Assembly (NCBI GenBank): GCA_030410095.1
Contig: JAUFRC010000001.1
Location: forward strand, 2,678,501-2,742,500
Direction: 5' to 3'
DNA length: 64,000 bases
Source of the DNA: Paracoccus cavernae
GTDB lineage: Bacteria; Pseudomonadota; Alphaproteobacteria; Rhodobacterales; Rhodobacteraceae
The position numbers and the translations under genes were made by a program. Numbering within the stretch: position 1 is the first letter of the stretch; each line of letters opens with the position of its first letter. Below the pieces are notes generated by a model that did no database searches, was not told the DNA's origin, and saw nothing but the letters and a program-made list of their open reading frames with translations. Positions 1 to 8,691 of the stretch are shown one piece after another.

Positions 1-238
1 TCGCCTCGGGATGGGCGGCGACCAAAGCGCCAAGCCCGACCGTGGCCAGAACCAGATGCACGATCACGCCCATGCCGACGCCCAGACCGGCCAGAACACC
101 GGCTTTCGGCCCGCTTTGGATGCCGCAGGCGCTGGCGAAAAACACGTCCTGACCGGGTGCGAGGTTCAGCACCAAGGCACCGGCCATGAAGGTCAGAATC
201 TGTTGGAGCGGTATATTCGCGATGGTTTCCCAGATCAT
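1..238 (-). CDS. LysE/RhtB-family amino acid exporter, N-terminal fragment
   Basis: The first 79 codons of a membrane exporter; the rest lies beyond the left edge. It starts at the ATG at 238-236 (MIWETIANIPLQQILTFMAG) and contains NLAPGQDVFF, which resembles the N-terminal P-G-P/Q segment of LysE/RhtB translocators, in a hydrophobic first helix. A second hydrophobic stretch rich in Gly and Val follows (GLGVGMGVIVHLVLATVG). Family members export amino acids or homoserine lactones across the inner membrane; the substrate cannot be told from this fragment. It points away from the next minus-strand gene with about 156 bases between, in which I see no further gene. Confidence 0.8.
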   Translation of the reverse strand, partial: MIWETIANIPLQQILTFMAGALVLNLAPGQDVFFASACGIQSGPKAGVLAGLGVGMGVIVHLVLATVGLGALVAAHPEA

Positions 239-394
239 GGATCAAGCTCGTCTTGGCGCCCCGAATGACGGAAAAGCGCGGGGTTTTCTTCGCCGGAGGC
301 CGCAACGGGCAGGCCTCGGCAGAAGGCGGATGTAGCGCGGCGCGGACCTTTGGGCCAGACCAAAGCGGGGCGGGCGGGCGCGAATGCGGCGGGC

Positions 395-823
395 CTAGCC
401 CTGCGGGAACTGCGGCAGACCGTCGGTAATGTCGTAGTAGTCGCCCTTGTCGGCCACGAAAATATGCCGCGCGAGCTTCAACGGCGCGGTTCGATCCAGC
501 GCACCCGCCGCGACCTCGACCACGGCGGCAGAAACGGCGATGCGTCCCTCGGGCTCGTGATCTTCGCGCCAGAACAACGAACTGCCGCAGGTGCCGCAAA
601 AGCCGCGCATCGCGGCTTCCGAGGAGCGGTACCATTTCAGGTCGCCCTCTCTCTCGACGACCAGACCGACCGCCGAGATCGAGGCCCAGTAATGCCCCGA
701 CCATATCCTGCACTGGCCGCAATGGCAGGCGGTCAGCGCGTCGGTGGGGTGGAAACGGCCCGAAAAACCAACACTGCCGCAAAGGCAGCGTCCGGTGAAA
801 TCAAATGGCTCCGAACGTGTCAT
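395..823 (-). CDS. GFA (glutathione-dependent formaldehyde-activating) family protein
   Basis: A 142-residue zinc-binding protein of the GFA/CENP-V fold. Conserved cysteines are visible as CLCGSV near residue 13, CHCGQC near 33 and CGTCGS near 76, the usual metal-ligand pattern. GFA proteins are mostly uncharacterised S-adduct binders; the founding member catalyses condensation of formaldehyde with glutathione. A second, different GFA protein lies in the formaldehyde cluster at 49.6 kb, so this copy is probably not the pathway enzyme. Its start overlaps the end of the upstream methionine sulfoxide reductase gene by 23 bases, suggesting cotranscription. No frame break. Confidence 0.8.
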   Translation of the reverse strand: MTRSEPFDFTGRCLCGSVGFSGRFHPTDALTACHCGQCRIWSGHYWASISAVGLVVEREGDLKWYRSSEAAMRGFCGTCGSSLFWREDHEPEGRIAVSAAVVEVAAGALDRTAPLKLARHIFVADKGDYYDITDGLPQFPQG

Positions 824-1256
824 CGAGGATCTCCGTCAGGCGGGATGCATCCTCGGCAGTAAAAGCATCCGGCAGATCGCTGTCCAGATCCAGCACGCCG
901 ATCAGGCGGCGGTTCGCTCCGAAAACCGGAATGACCAGTTCGGAACGCGTGCTGGAGGCGCAGGCGATATGGCCGGGAAAGGCATCGACATCGGGCACGA
1001 GCTGGATCTCGCCGGTGCGGGCCGCCGCACCGCAGACCCCGCGCGAAAACGGGATCACAAGGCAGCCGTGCCCGCCCTGATAGGGGCCGATCTTCAGCAG
1101 TTCCGGCGCGGTCACGCGATAAAATCCGGTCCAGTTGAAGCGTGCGTCGGCGTGGTGGATTTCGCAGGCAAGCGTCGCCATCAGCGAAACCTCGTCGGTC
1201 TCGCCATGTGTCAGGCTGCGGATACGGGTGGCCAGATCGGCGTAATCGATGCTCAT
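801..1256 (-). CDS. msrC: free methionine-(R)-sulfoxide reductase (GAF domain)
   Basis: A 151-residue single GAF domain. The family signature is clear: GPYQGGHGCLVIPFSRGVCG followed by FPGHIACAS and SELVIPV. The cysteines of GHGC, GVCG and HIAC correspond to the three redox cysteines of fRMsr/YebR enzymes, which reduce free Met-R-sulfoxide using thioredoxin. The start at 1256 has no competing upstream ATG in frame close by. It overlaps the following GFA gene by 23 bases and lies 42 bases downstream of a membrane-protein gene on the same strand. A role in oxidative stress repair is inferred from the family. Confidence 0.85.
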   Translation of the reverse strand: MSIDYADLATRIRSLTHGETDEVSLMATLACEIHHADARFNWTGFYRVTAPELLKIGPYQGGHGCLVIPFSRGVCGAAARTGEIQLVPDVDAFPGHIACASSTRSELVIPVFGANRRLIGVLDLDSDLPDAFTAEDASRLTEILDDTFGAI

Positions 1257-1298
1257 GACGGCTATTTAGGGGCGCGGGCCGGATTTGTCATCAGCCCC

Positions 1299-1778
1299 TC
1301 AGCGGCGTTGCCCGCCCCAGATCAGCGGCAAAAGCACAAGGAAGCCTGCCAGCAGCGCGGAAATCGTGCGGATATCGTTCAAAAGCCGCCAATGCGGCTG
1401 GTAGCTGGTCCATGCCGCGAGCCCCGCCGGAGAGGTCGGCGACAGATCCGCCAGCCCGCGATTGGCCGGAGCCACGCCCCAAAGCGTCGTCAAAAACGCG
1501 CCGAGCAGATAGATCACGCAGCCCAAAGCCAGCACGAAGCGCCCCGAGGGCCGCCCGACCAGCGCGATGATCAGCCCCAAAGCGGCAAAAACCACCGCGC
1601 CCCAAAAGCCCACCGCATATTCGGCATTCGAGACCGCCTCGTTGATCGACAGCATCGCGGCCATGCCCGCATCTTTGGGCAAAAGCGCCAATCCCGGTAC
1701 GACCGATGTGCCGAATGCGAAAAAGTAACCACCCATGAGCGCGAACCAAAGCGCGCCGAGTAGGAAGAAAAACCGCAT
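1299..1778 (-). CDS. small integral membrane protein, function unknown
   Basis: About 159 residues from the ATG at 1778 (MRFFFLLGALWFALMGGYFF). Hydrophobicity suggests four transmembrane helices: the N-terminus, a helix near residue 60 (GAVVFAALGLIIALVG), one near 80 (FVLALGCVIYLLGAFLTTLW) and a C-terminal one (ALLAGFLVLLPLIWGG). I do not recognise the family. An earlier in-frame ATG 33 bases upstream exists, but the hydrophobic start is more natural. It lies downstream of sqdC on the same strand and could be cotranscribed, but nothing in the protein itself ties it to sulfolipid synthesis. Confidence 0.7.
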   Translation of the reverse strand: MRFFFLLGALWFALMGGYFFAFGTSVVPGLALLPKDAGMAAMLSINEAVSNAEYAVGFWGAVVFAALGLIIALVGRPSGRFVLALGCVIYLLGAFLTTLWGVAPANRGLADLSPTSPAGLAAWTSYQPHWRLLNDIRTISALLAGFLVLLPLIWGGQRR

Positions 1779-1864
1779 GATCTGCCCCGAGCTGTTTATA
1801 TTTTTGCGCAATTTTGGCGCAGGCGGGACCGATCAACAACGCAAAGCTTGGGAAACCGGCAAGA

Positions 1865-2706
1865 TCACGCCGGACCCGGCGCGGAGGCGATGCTTTGTGC
1901 CAGAATTTTCGGCAGATCCGCGTGGAGATGTTCCAGCCCTGCGGCTCCCAGCCCAAAGCCCGCAGCCGCGCGCAGATCGGGATGCGCAGAGTGGTAGGAT
2001 CGGCACGCAGCGGCGGGCGCGAGGCCGTGCCGGTCAGGGCCGCGATCCCCGCGAGGAGCTCGTAATGGTCGAGCACCAGATCGCTGACGTTATAGCTCCC
2101 GCCGAAATCGGGATCGGCCAGCGCAACCAGCGCGGCCTGCGCCAGATCCGCGGCGTGAACCTCGGTCGCGACGCGGGAAGGGACACGCTTTCCCGCCAGA
2201 AAATCGCGGATCAGCCCCGCCCATTTCTGCGGCTCGGAGGCAGCGAAAACGCCGGTCGGACGCAGGCTCGCGGTGCGGAAGGCGGGCGTGGCCATCGCGG
2301 CCAGAGCGGCCTCTGCACGGGCTTTGACCTCGCCGTAAAGATTGACCGGCGCAGGGGAGATCGTCGGGCAGAGGGCTCCCTCGGGGTGGCCGTCATGTAC
2401 GGCACGCGAGGACAGGAACAGGACCTGCCCCACGCCGCTTTCGCGCGCGGCCTCGAACAGGGCGACCGAGCCCTCGAGGTTGTCGCGCAGAAAGCCCTGC
2501 GGGTCATCGCCCTCGCCACCGCGATAGCGGCCGGGCACATGGCTGAAGGCGGCATGGATCAGCGCGTCATGCCCGCGCAGATCGGGTCGGTCGCCCAGAT
2601 GGTAATCGGGCCGCGACAAGCGCGTGACCGCATGTCCCGCAGCCTCGGCCGCTTGTGCGATCGCACCGCCGACCAGCCCCTTGGCCCCTGTGATCACAAT
2701 TTTCAT
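1865..2706 (-). CDS. sqdC: NAD-dependent epimerase/reductase, SqdC-like (one frame break)
   Basis: A short-chain dehydrogenase/epimerase of about 280 residues. The Rossmann motif GAKGLVGGAI lies at residues 6-15, and YGEVK supplies the Tyr-x3-Lys catalytic pair. It follows sqdB and sqdD in the order known from Rhodobacter sphaeroides (sqdBDC), where sqdC mutants lack sulfolipid and accumulate sulfoquinovosyl-dihydroxyacetone; its exact reaction is not settled. The frame breaks near 1938-1945: the reading shifts from WEPQG to GLEHLHADLPKILAQ and then ends at 1865. Restoring one base gives a normal C-terminus. Forty bases separate it from sqdD. Confidence 0.7.
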
Positions 2707-2746
2707 GCTGCCGTTTCCCCCTGCCGCCCCTTCATGACACGCATCC

Positions 2747-3610
2747 TTACGGGACGGAACGGCCCCAAGCCGGAGGCGACGGCAGTTCGGCCAAATCGGG
2801 CACCGGCCCGTCGCCGGCATGAGCGCGCCACAGGTCGATCAGCACCCGCAGCCTTTCGGCTTTTGCATGATCCTGCCACGGCTTTTCATATTGGAAATGC
2901 AGCACGCGGATATTCTGCCAGCGCCAGAGCTCGGGCAGGTTCAGCCAGACATATTGCAGCATGTTGTCGAAAACCGGCAGCCCGTGCCAATCGGGAAAAT
3001 AGCTTTCGAGAAAGCTCTGGTCCGTGCGCCGCCAGAAGACGCCGGGCTGGTCGAGACGGGCGAGCATATCGGCGAAGGTGTCCCGTGAAGGCCGCGCGGT
3101 GAAGACGCCGGAGTTCAGGCGGTGGAAGTCGGCAAGGCTCTCGTATACATTCGGTGCGGCCGAGAACTCGGGGTATTCGAAAAGCCGATCGATGTTTTGC
3201 AGGACGATCGCATCGGCATCGATGAAGACCACCCGCGCATAATCGAGCTGCCACAGCCGCAGCTTGGCGAAATTGTCCAAAGGTGTGTGGAAGGGCGGCT
3301 TGTCGCCCTTGGTAAAGGCCGCGCGGGCATGGAGCGCGTCGCGGGCATGGGTCGCGTTGAACGCGGCGCTTGTGGGCAGCAGATCGACCCTGACCAGCCG
3401 CGCACCCAGATCGCGCAGGCTTTGGAGCGATTCCGCAGGCAGCTCGGTATACATCACCACCAGATCGGCGGTTGTCCCCGTTCGCCGGATCGAGCGCAGC
3501 AGCGCCGCGGCGCCGGTGACGTAATCGGGATTGGTCGCAAGCGTGACAAAGGCGCGGTCGGACCGCGCCTTGCCCTCTGCCGCTATGCCTTCGCGGACCG
3601 GATCGCTCAT
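2747..3610 (-). CDS. sqdD: family 8 glycosyltransferase, sulfolipid synthesis (SqdD-like)
   Basis: A 287-residue glycogenin-type GT8 glycosyltransferase. The metal/UDP-sugar motif is FIDADAIVLQNID near residue 130, and LNSGVFTARPS and LPVFDNMLQYV match later GT8 conserved blocks. In Rhodobacter sphaeroides the equivalent gene sits between sqdB and sqdC and is thought to transfer sulfoquinovose from UDP-sulfoquinovose to a lipid acceptor. The start chosen is the ATG at 3610, which overlaps the sqdB stop by 4 bases; the frame is open further upstream but inside sqdB. The reading frame is intact. The specific role rests on gene order rather than on a diagnostic residue. Confidence 0.75.
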   Translation of the reverse strand: MSDPVREGIAAEGKARSDRAFVTLATNPDYVTGAAALLRSIRRTGTTADLVVMYTELPAESLQSLRDLGARLVRVDLLPTSAAFNATHARDALHARAAFTKGDKPPFHTPLDNFAKLRLWQLDYARVVFIDADAIVLQNIDRLFEYPEFSAAPNVYESLADFHRLNSGVFTARPSRDTFADMLARLDQPGVFWRRTDQSFLESYFPDWHGLPVFDNMLQYVWLNLPELWRWQNIRVLHFQYEKPWQDHAKAERLRVLIDLWRAHAGDGPVPDLAELPSPPAWGRSVP

Positions 3611-4824
3611 GAGACCGAGCGCAGCCTTTTGCCCTCGGGGTCGTGGTCGACCCGTGCCGCGAGATCCTTGGTCCATGCGCTGACGGCCGGCACGCGCGAG
3701 CGGTCGATGCGATGGGCATATTTGCGGGCAACCTCGACCACTTCGCTCAAAAGCCCCTCGGCCAAGGTGATCGGCTTGAGCCCCAGCGCGAGGAACTGGT
3801 CGTTCTTCACCAGAAGGTCGTTTTCCTCGGCCTCTTTGCGCGGGTTGGGCAGATAGGCCACCGTCGCGCCGGTCTGTTTCGCCACCAGCTCGGCCAGATC
3901 GCGGACGCGGTGGGTTTCGGTCATCTGGTTGAAGATCTTGACGCGATCTCCGGCCTGCGGCGCATCCTTGAGCGCCAGCTCGATACAGCGCACGGAATCC
4001 TGAATATGGATGAAGGCGCGGGTCTGCCCGCCCGTGCCGTGGACCGTCAACGGATAGCCGATCGCCGCCTGAATGAGGAAGCGGTTCAGCACCGTGCCGT
4101 AATCGCCGTCATAGTCGAAACGGTTGACCAGCTGTTCGTGCCGGCGGGTCTGGTCGGTATGCGTGCCCCAGACGATGCCCTGATGCAGGTCGGTAATGCG
4201 CAACCCGTCGTTTTGCGCATAGAACTGGAACAGGATCTGATCGAGCGATTTGGTCATGTGATAGATCGAGCCGGGCCGCGTCGGATAAAGGATCTGCTGC
4301 CCGCGCTTGCCGGTGGGCGTGTCGATCTCGACATCGAGATAGCCTTCGGGGATGGGCGCGCCGACCGAGGAATAGCCGTAGACCCCCATCGTGCCCAAAT
4401 GCACCAGATGCGCGTCGATGCCGGTTTCCACCAAAGCCGCCAACAGGTTATGCGTCGCATTGGTGTTGTTGTTGACCGTATAGACCTTGTGGCGATCGGT
4501 CTTCATCGAATAGGGCGCGGCGCGCTGTTCGGCGAAATGGATCACCGCATCAGGCTTGGTCTCGGCCAGCCACCCCTTGAGCCGCTCGTATTCGGTCGCA
4601 AGGTTCAGGAGGTGGAAATGGATGCGTTTCCCCGTTTCCTGATGCCAGATCCGGCAGCGCTCCTGAATGGAATCCATCGGCGTCAGCGATTGCACGCCCA
4701 GTTCCGTGTCGATCCAACGGCGCGAGAGGTTGTCGACGATATGAACCTCGTGCCCCTGATCCGATAAATGCAGGGCCGTTGGCCAACCGACAAATCCATC
4801 TCCGCCCAATACCGCTACACGCAT
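3607..4824 (-). CDS. sqdB: UDP-sulfoquinovose synthase
   Basis: A 405-residue extended SDR enzyme that converts UDP-glucose and sulfite to UDP-sulfoquinovose, the head-group donor for the sulfolipid SQDG. It opens with the Rossmann motif LGGDGFVGWPTALHL. SQD1-type signatures follow: HFAEQRAAPYSM, HLGTMGVYGY, the Tyr-x3-Lys pair in YHMTK, HQGIVWGTHTDQT and GGQTRAFIHIQDSVRCIELA. The start at 4824 places the Rossmann strand at residue 2, as is typical. It leads a minus-strand sqdB-sqdD-sqdC order and is divergent from an Rrf2-type regulator, with about 200 bases between. Frame intact. Confidence 0.93.
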   Translation of the reverse strand: MRVAVLGGDGFVGWPTALHLSDQGHEVHIVDNLSRRWIDTELGVQSLTPMDSIQERCRIWHQETGKRIHFHLLNLATEYERLKGWLAETKPDAVIHFAEQRAAPYSMKTDRHKVYTVNNNTNATHNLLAALVETGIDAHLVHLGTMGVYGYSSVGAPIPEGYLDVEIDTPTGKRGQQILYPTRPGSIYHMTKSLDQILFQFYAQNDGLRITDLHQGIVWGTHTDQTRRHEQLVNRFDYDGDYGTVLNRFLIQAAIGYPLTVHGTGGQTRAFIHIQDSVRCIELALKDAPQAGDRVKIFNQMTETHRVRDLAELVAKQTGATVAYLPNPRKEAEENDLLVKNDQFLALGLKPITLAEGLLSEVVEVARKYAHRIDRSRVPAVSAWTKDLAARVDHDPEGKRLRSVS

Positions 4825-5028
4825 TGCCATCTCCCGACTGTCGCGATGCAAGATTTGCCCCGTTACTGTGTCAAACGCATGTCGCGGATGCGAGAGTTCC
4901 CGAATTTCATAGGCAATTTTTCTCTGACGGGGTGTCGGTTCGACAAAAGCACCACTATCTCGGGCAAATCGGGCGGGTTTGGCTCGAATTCATTGCAACC
5001 TTATCGGGGGCTGTCTAAGCATTCGGAT

Positions 5029-5475
5029 ATGATCTCTCAGAAAACGAAATATGCCATCAAAGCCCTGATCGAACTGGCGGATGAAACTGCTGCCGGCGGG
5101 CATGCCCTGACGATTGAAGAAATCGCTCAGCGCTCGGGTGCGCCCAAGCGTTTTCTGGAGCATATCATGCTCGAACTGCGCAACGCGGGCTATGTCGGCT
5201 CCAAGCGGGGCCGTGCGGGCGGATATGTGCTGATCAAAAAGCCCGACGATATCTCGATTGGCGAGCTGCTCCGCCAGGTCGACGGGCCGATCGCGCCGCT
5301 TCCCTGCCTCTCGCGCCGCTCCTACCAGCGCTGCGAGGATTGCCCCGACGAGGCGGCATGCCGGTTGCGCAAGATGTTCGGGCAGGTTTTCTGGTCCTAT
5401 CTGTTGCTGATCGAGTCCCTGACCCTCACCGATCTTGTCGCCGAAGGCGGCCTGCCGGAGGTCATGAACGGCTGA
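5029..5475 (+). CDS. Rrf2-family transcriptional regulator
   Basis: 148 residues, starting at the ATG at 5029 (MISQKTKYAIKALIELAD), the classic Rrf2 opening. A winged-helix DNA-binding region follows (IEEIAQRSGAPKRFLEHIML and SKRGRAGGYVL). A cysteine cluster CLSRRSYQRCEDCPDEAACRL lies at about residues 88-108. Its spacing resembles, but is not identical to, the iron-sulfur ligands of IscR/NsrR-like proteins. The target is unknown. It is divergent from sqdB, so autoregulation and control of the sulfolipid genes in response to sulfur or redox state is possible, but this is inference from position only. Frame intact. Confidence 0.85.
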   Translation: MISQKTKYAIKALIELADETAAGGHALTIEEIAQRSGAPKRFLEHIMLELRNAGYVGSKRGRAGGYVLIKKPDDISIGELLRQVDGPIAPLPCLSRRSYQRCEDCPDEAACRLRKMFGQVFWSYLLLIESLTLTDLVAEGGLPEVMNG

Positions 5476-5537
5476 TCCGTCGCCCTTTGGGGCGGCGCCC
5501 CTGTCGCAACCCAAGAGTTTGAAGCTGCCCGGCTGCC

Positions 5538-6387
5538 ATGTCTGACACCCTGACCCCGAAATCCCGCAAATCCCGCTGGCCGGCGTTATCGGCTGGCCCG
5601 TCGCCCATTCGCGTTCGCCGCTGCTGCACGGCCATTGGCTGAAGCGCTACGGGATCAAGGGCCATTATGTGCCGCTGGCCATCCGCCCCGAACATCTGGC
5701 CGAGGCCCTGCGCGTCCTGCCAAAAGCGGGCTTTGTCGGCGTCAATGTCACCATCCCGCACAAAGAGGCCGTGCTGGCCCTCGCCGATGTCGTCACCGAC
5801 CGCGCAGCGCTGATCGGCGCGGCGAATACGCTGATCTTCCGGCCCGACGGCAAAATCCATGCCGATAATACCGACGGCTACGGCTTCATTGCGAACCTGC
5901 GCCAGAATGCCCCCGACTGGCACCCCGAACGCGCCACCGCCGCGGTCATCGGCGCGGGCGGGGCGGCACGGGCCGTGGTTGCCTCGCTTCTCGATGCGGG
6001 CGTGCCGGAGTTGCGCATCGCCAACCGCACCCGCCTGCGCGCCGAACAGATCCGCAACGAATTTGGCGCCCGCGTCGTGGTTTACGACTGGGGTCAGGTC
6101 GGGAACATGCTCGAAGGCGTGGGAACGGCGGTCAATGCGACCTCGCTGGGGATGGACGGCAAGGCGGCTTTGCGTGTACCGCTGGATGCTTTGCCCGCAA
6201 CGGCGCTGGCGACAGATCTGGTCTATACGCCGCTCGACACCCCTTCCTGATCGAGGCGCGCGAGCGTGGCTGCCGCACGGTCGACGGCCTTGGCATGCTG
6301 CTCCATCAGGCCGCGCCCGGTTTCGAGCGCTGGTTCGGCCACAAGCCTGAAGTCGACGAGGAGCTGCGGGCGGCGGTTCTCGCATGA
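5538..6387 (+). CDS. aroE: shikimate dehydrogenase (two frame breaks)
   Basis: NADPH-dependent reduction of 3-dehydroshikimate in aromatic amino acid synthesis. Motifs are [16 protein letters not shown] (substrate site), [11 protein letters not shown] with the catalytic lysine, NTDGYGF, and the nucleotide-binding GAGGAARAV. Start ATG at 5538, MSDTLTPK. Two breaks occur. One is near 5567-5570, where CGCAAATCCCG probably lacks an A before IPLAGVIGW. The other is near 6241, where ACACCCCTTCC probably lacks a C before FLIEARERG. With both repaired the protein ends at 6387, giving a normal length of about 280 residues. It overlaps coaE by ATGA. aroE-coaE-dnaQ is the usual order near alphaproteobacterial origins. 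Confidence 0.9.
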
Positions 6388-6983
6388 GCTTCCGTCTCGG
6401 CCTGACCGGCAGCATCGGCATGGGGAAATCCACCGCCTCGGGGATCTTCCGCAAGCTTGGCCATCCCGTTTGGGACGCTGATGCCGCAGTTCACCAGATT
6501 TACGCGCCAAACGGGGCCGCGGTCGGTCCCGTCACCGCCGAATTCCCTGCTGCGCGCGGGACGGATGGCGGGATCGACCGTCAGGCGCTCAAGGGACTTC
6601 TGGCGCAGAATCCCGCCGCACTGCAACGGCTCGAGGCAATCGTTCACCCGTTGGTCGCGGCAGACCGCAACGCCTTCGTCGCGGCCAATCGCGATGCGCC
6701 TGTAGTCGTCCTCGACATTCCGCTGCTTTTCGAGAACGGGCTGGAGCAGGAGATGGACGGGGTCGCGGTCGTCTCGGCCCCCGAAGAGGTCCAGCGAGCC
6801 CGCGTCCTCGCACGGCCGGGCATGACAGCCGACACGCTGGAATTCATTCTTTCGCGGCAGATGCCCGATGCGGAAAAGCGGCGCCGTGCAAGCTGGATCA
6901 TCCCCGCGCTGACCCTCGAGGGGGCAGAGGCGACCATCATGGACATTCTCGCGGAAATCATGGCAGAAAAGCCCCATGCGTGA
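6384..6983 (+). CDS. coaE: dephospho-CoA kinase
   Basis: A 199-residue P-loop kinase for the last step of coenzyme A synthesis (3'-phosphorylation of dephospho-CoA). The Walker A motif GSIGMGKST lies at residues 10-18, followed by [11 protein letters not shown], the LEAIVHPLV block and [11 protein letters not shown], all CoaE hallmarks. It starts within the aroE stop codon (ATGA) and overlaps the start of dnaQ by 8 bases, so the three genes are surely cotranscribed and translationally coupled. The frame is intact and the length is typical. Confidence 0.95.
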   Translation: MSFRLGLTGSIGMGKSTASGIFRKLGHPVWDADAAVHQIYAPNGAAVGPVTAEFPAARGTDGGIDRQALKGLLAQNPAALQRLEAIVHPLVAADRNAFVAANRDAPVVVLDIPLLFENGLEQEMDGVAVVSAPEEVQRARVLARPGMTADTLEFILSRQMPDAEKRRRASWIIPALTLEGAEATIMDILAEIMAEKPHA

Positions 6984-7689
6984 GATCGTCCTCGATACCG
7001 AAACCACGGGCTTCGACCCCGAAACCGGCGACCGGATCGTCGAGATCGGCGCGATCGAGCTGCATAACCACCTTCCGACGGGGCGGACGTTCCACGTCTA
7101 CATCAACCCCGAACGCTCGATGCCCCAAGAGGCCTTCGACGTTCACGGGCTGGGCGACGACTTCCTGAAGGACAAGCCGAAATTCGCGGAAATCGCGCAG
7201 GATTTCGAGGAATTCATCGGCGACGACGGCCAATTGGTCATCCATAACGCGCCCTTCGACATGAAATTCCTCAATGCCGAGTTGCGAAAGCTCGGCCGCA
7301 GCACCCTGCCGATGGCGCGTGCCACCGATACGCTGGAAATGGCGCGGCGCAAATTTCCGGGGCGCAGAACACGCTGGACGCCTTGTGCCGGCGCTACCGC
7401 ATCGACAACTCGAACCGCACGCTGCACGGCGCACTTCTCGACAGCGAATTGCTGGCCGAGGTCTATCTGTCGCTGCTGGGCGGCCGCCAGCCGGGTCTGG
7501 TGCTGGAAACCGTCCGGACCGGCGACAGCAACGCGGGCGGGCAGGGCAACAGCGGGCCGCGCGCCGCGCGCCCAAGCCCTTGCCCCGCGCCTGACCGAGG
7601 CCGAGGCCGAAGCCCATGCCGCATTCGTCGCCAAACTGGGCGACAAGGCGGTCTGGCTGCGCTATGGCGGCACGGGCTCCGGCTCGTGA
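6976..7689 (+). CDS. dnaQ: DNA polymerase III epsilon subunit, proofreading exonuclease (frame breaks)
   Basis: The DEDDh 3'-5' exonuclease of the replicative polymerase. Visible motifs are Exo [12 protein letters not shown] (residues 4-14), Exo [12 protein letters not shown] and, after repair, [20 protein letters not shown] with the Exo III His. The frame breaks near 7358 (KFPG then QNTLDALC) and again between about 7565 and 7605, where two missing bases are needed to return to [12 protein letters not shown] and the stop at 7689. Repaired, the protein is about 235 residues, the usual family size. The start overlaps coaE by 8 bases. Confidence 0.92.
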   Translation: MREIVLDTETTGFDPETGDRIVEIGAIELHNHLPTGRTFHVYINPERSMPQEAFDVHGLGDDFLKDKPKFAEIAQDFEEFIGDDGQLVIHNAPFDMKFLNAELRKLGRSTLPMARATDTLEMARRKFPGRRTRWTPCAGATASTTRTARCTAHFSTANCWPRSICRCWAAASRVWCWKPSGPATATRAGRATAGRAPRAQALAPRLTEAEAEAHAAFVAKLGDKAVWLRYGGTGSGS

Positions 7690-7800
7690 CGCTGCGCCGC
7701 TGCCGCGGCAGGCAGGCTTGCCAAGACCGGAATTCGCACGGATTCTGATCCGGAACAGCACGAGAAACGCCCGCGTCCGGTACCGATTGAAGGAATGTTG

Positions 7801-8687
7801 ATGCGCAATCTTTGGTCCTTCATCCTTGGTATCTTCGAGCGGATGGACAAGATACACATGGGCCTGATCGCGGCAGGCGTGGCCTTTTACGCCATGTTCG
7901 CGGTCTTTCCGGGCCTGACGGCGATCTTTTCGCTCTGGGGGCTGTGGTACGACCCAGAGGTGATCGAGCAATATACCCATCTCGGCGACGAATTCATTCC
8001 GGCGGGCGCGGCAGAAATCCTGCACAAACAGGTCGAAGAACTGATCGCCGGCGGACGCACACAGCTGGGCTGGACGACGGCGATCTCCTTCATGATCGCG
8101 ACGATCTCGGCTCGGGCGGGGGTGGATGCCTTGGTACGCGGGCTGAACGCCGCCTATGGCGTGCGCTCGCATTCGACCATTTTCGGCTTCATTCTGGCCT
8201 ATGTGCTGACTTTGGCATTGGTCGGCGTGGTGCTTTTGGGGCTGGCGACCATCGTGATCGGGCCGCTGGCAATCAGCTTTCTGACGGTCGGACCACTGCA
8301 AAGCTGGCTCAATTCGACGGTACCTTTTGCTGCAATGTTCCTGATCGTGCTGACGGCAATCGGCATTCTTTACCGTTACGGCCCCAACGTCTCGCGGCCT
8401 AGAACGCCGATCTACACCTGGGGGCGCTGATCGCCGCTTTGCTTTGGGCGGCGGCATCCTACGGCTTCTCGGCCTATCTGAGCAGCTTCAACAGCTACAA
8501 CCGCATCTACGGCTCTATCGGGGCGGTGGTGGCGCTGCTGATGTGGTTCTATCTGGGCGGGTTCTCGGTCATGCTCGGCGCGCTGATCAATGTCGAAATG
8601 TCGCGCCGCCGTCGGGTCGCCAAGATCCGCCGCGCCCGCGAAAACCGCGATCCGGTCGGGCAGCAGAACGAGGGCCCAGCCGCCTGA
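7801..8687 (+). CDS. YihY/BrkB-family inner membrane protein (one frame break)
   Basis: About 295 residues with several transmembrane helices. The family features HMGLIAAGVAFYAMFAVFPGL near residue 20, the AAYGVR block and the C-terminal YGSIGAVVALLMWFYLGGFSVMLGALIN are clear. YihY/BrkB proteins are polytopic membrane proteins of uncertain function, once called ribonuclease BN in error. A frame break near 8396-8405 separates YRYGPNVSRP from ADLHLGALIAALLWA; one missing base explains it. The start at 7801 is preferred over the ATG at 7795 because GAAGGA at 7789-7794 gives proper spacing only for 7801. The stop is 4 bases from the convergent kinase stop. Confidence 0.85.
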
Positions 8688-8691
8688 CGCC

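Noticed and set aside
1735..3102. Plus-strand open frame over the sulfolipid region
   Set aside because: Antisense shadow of sqdC and sqdD; composition-driven Arg/Ala/Gly-rich translation.
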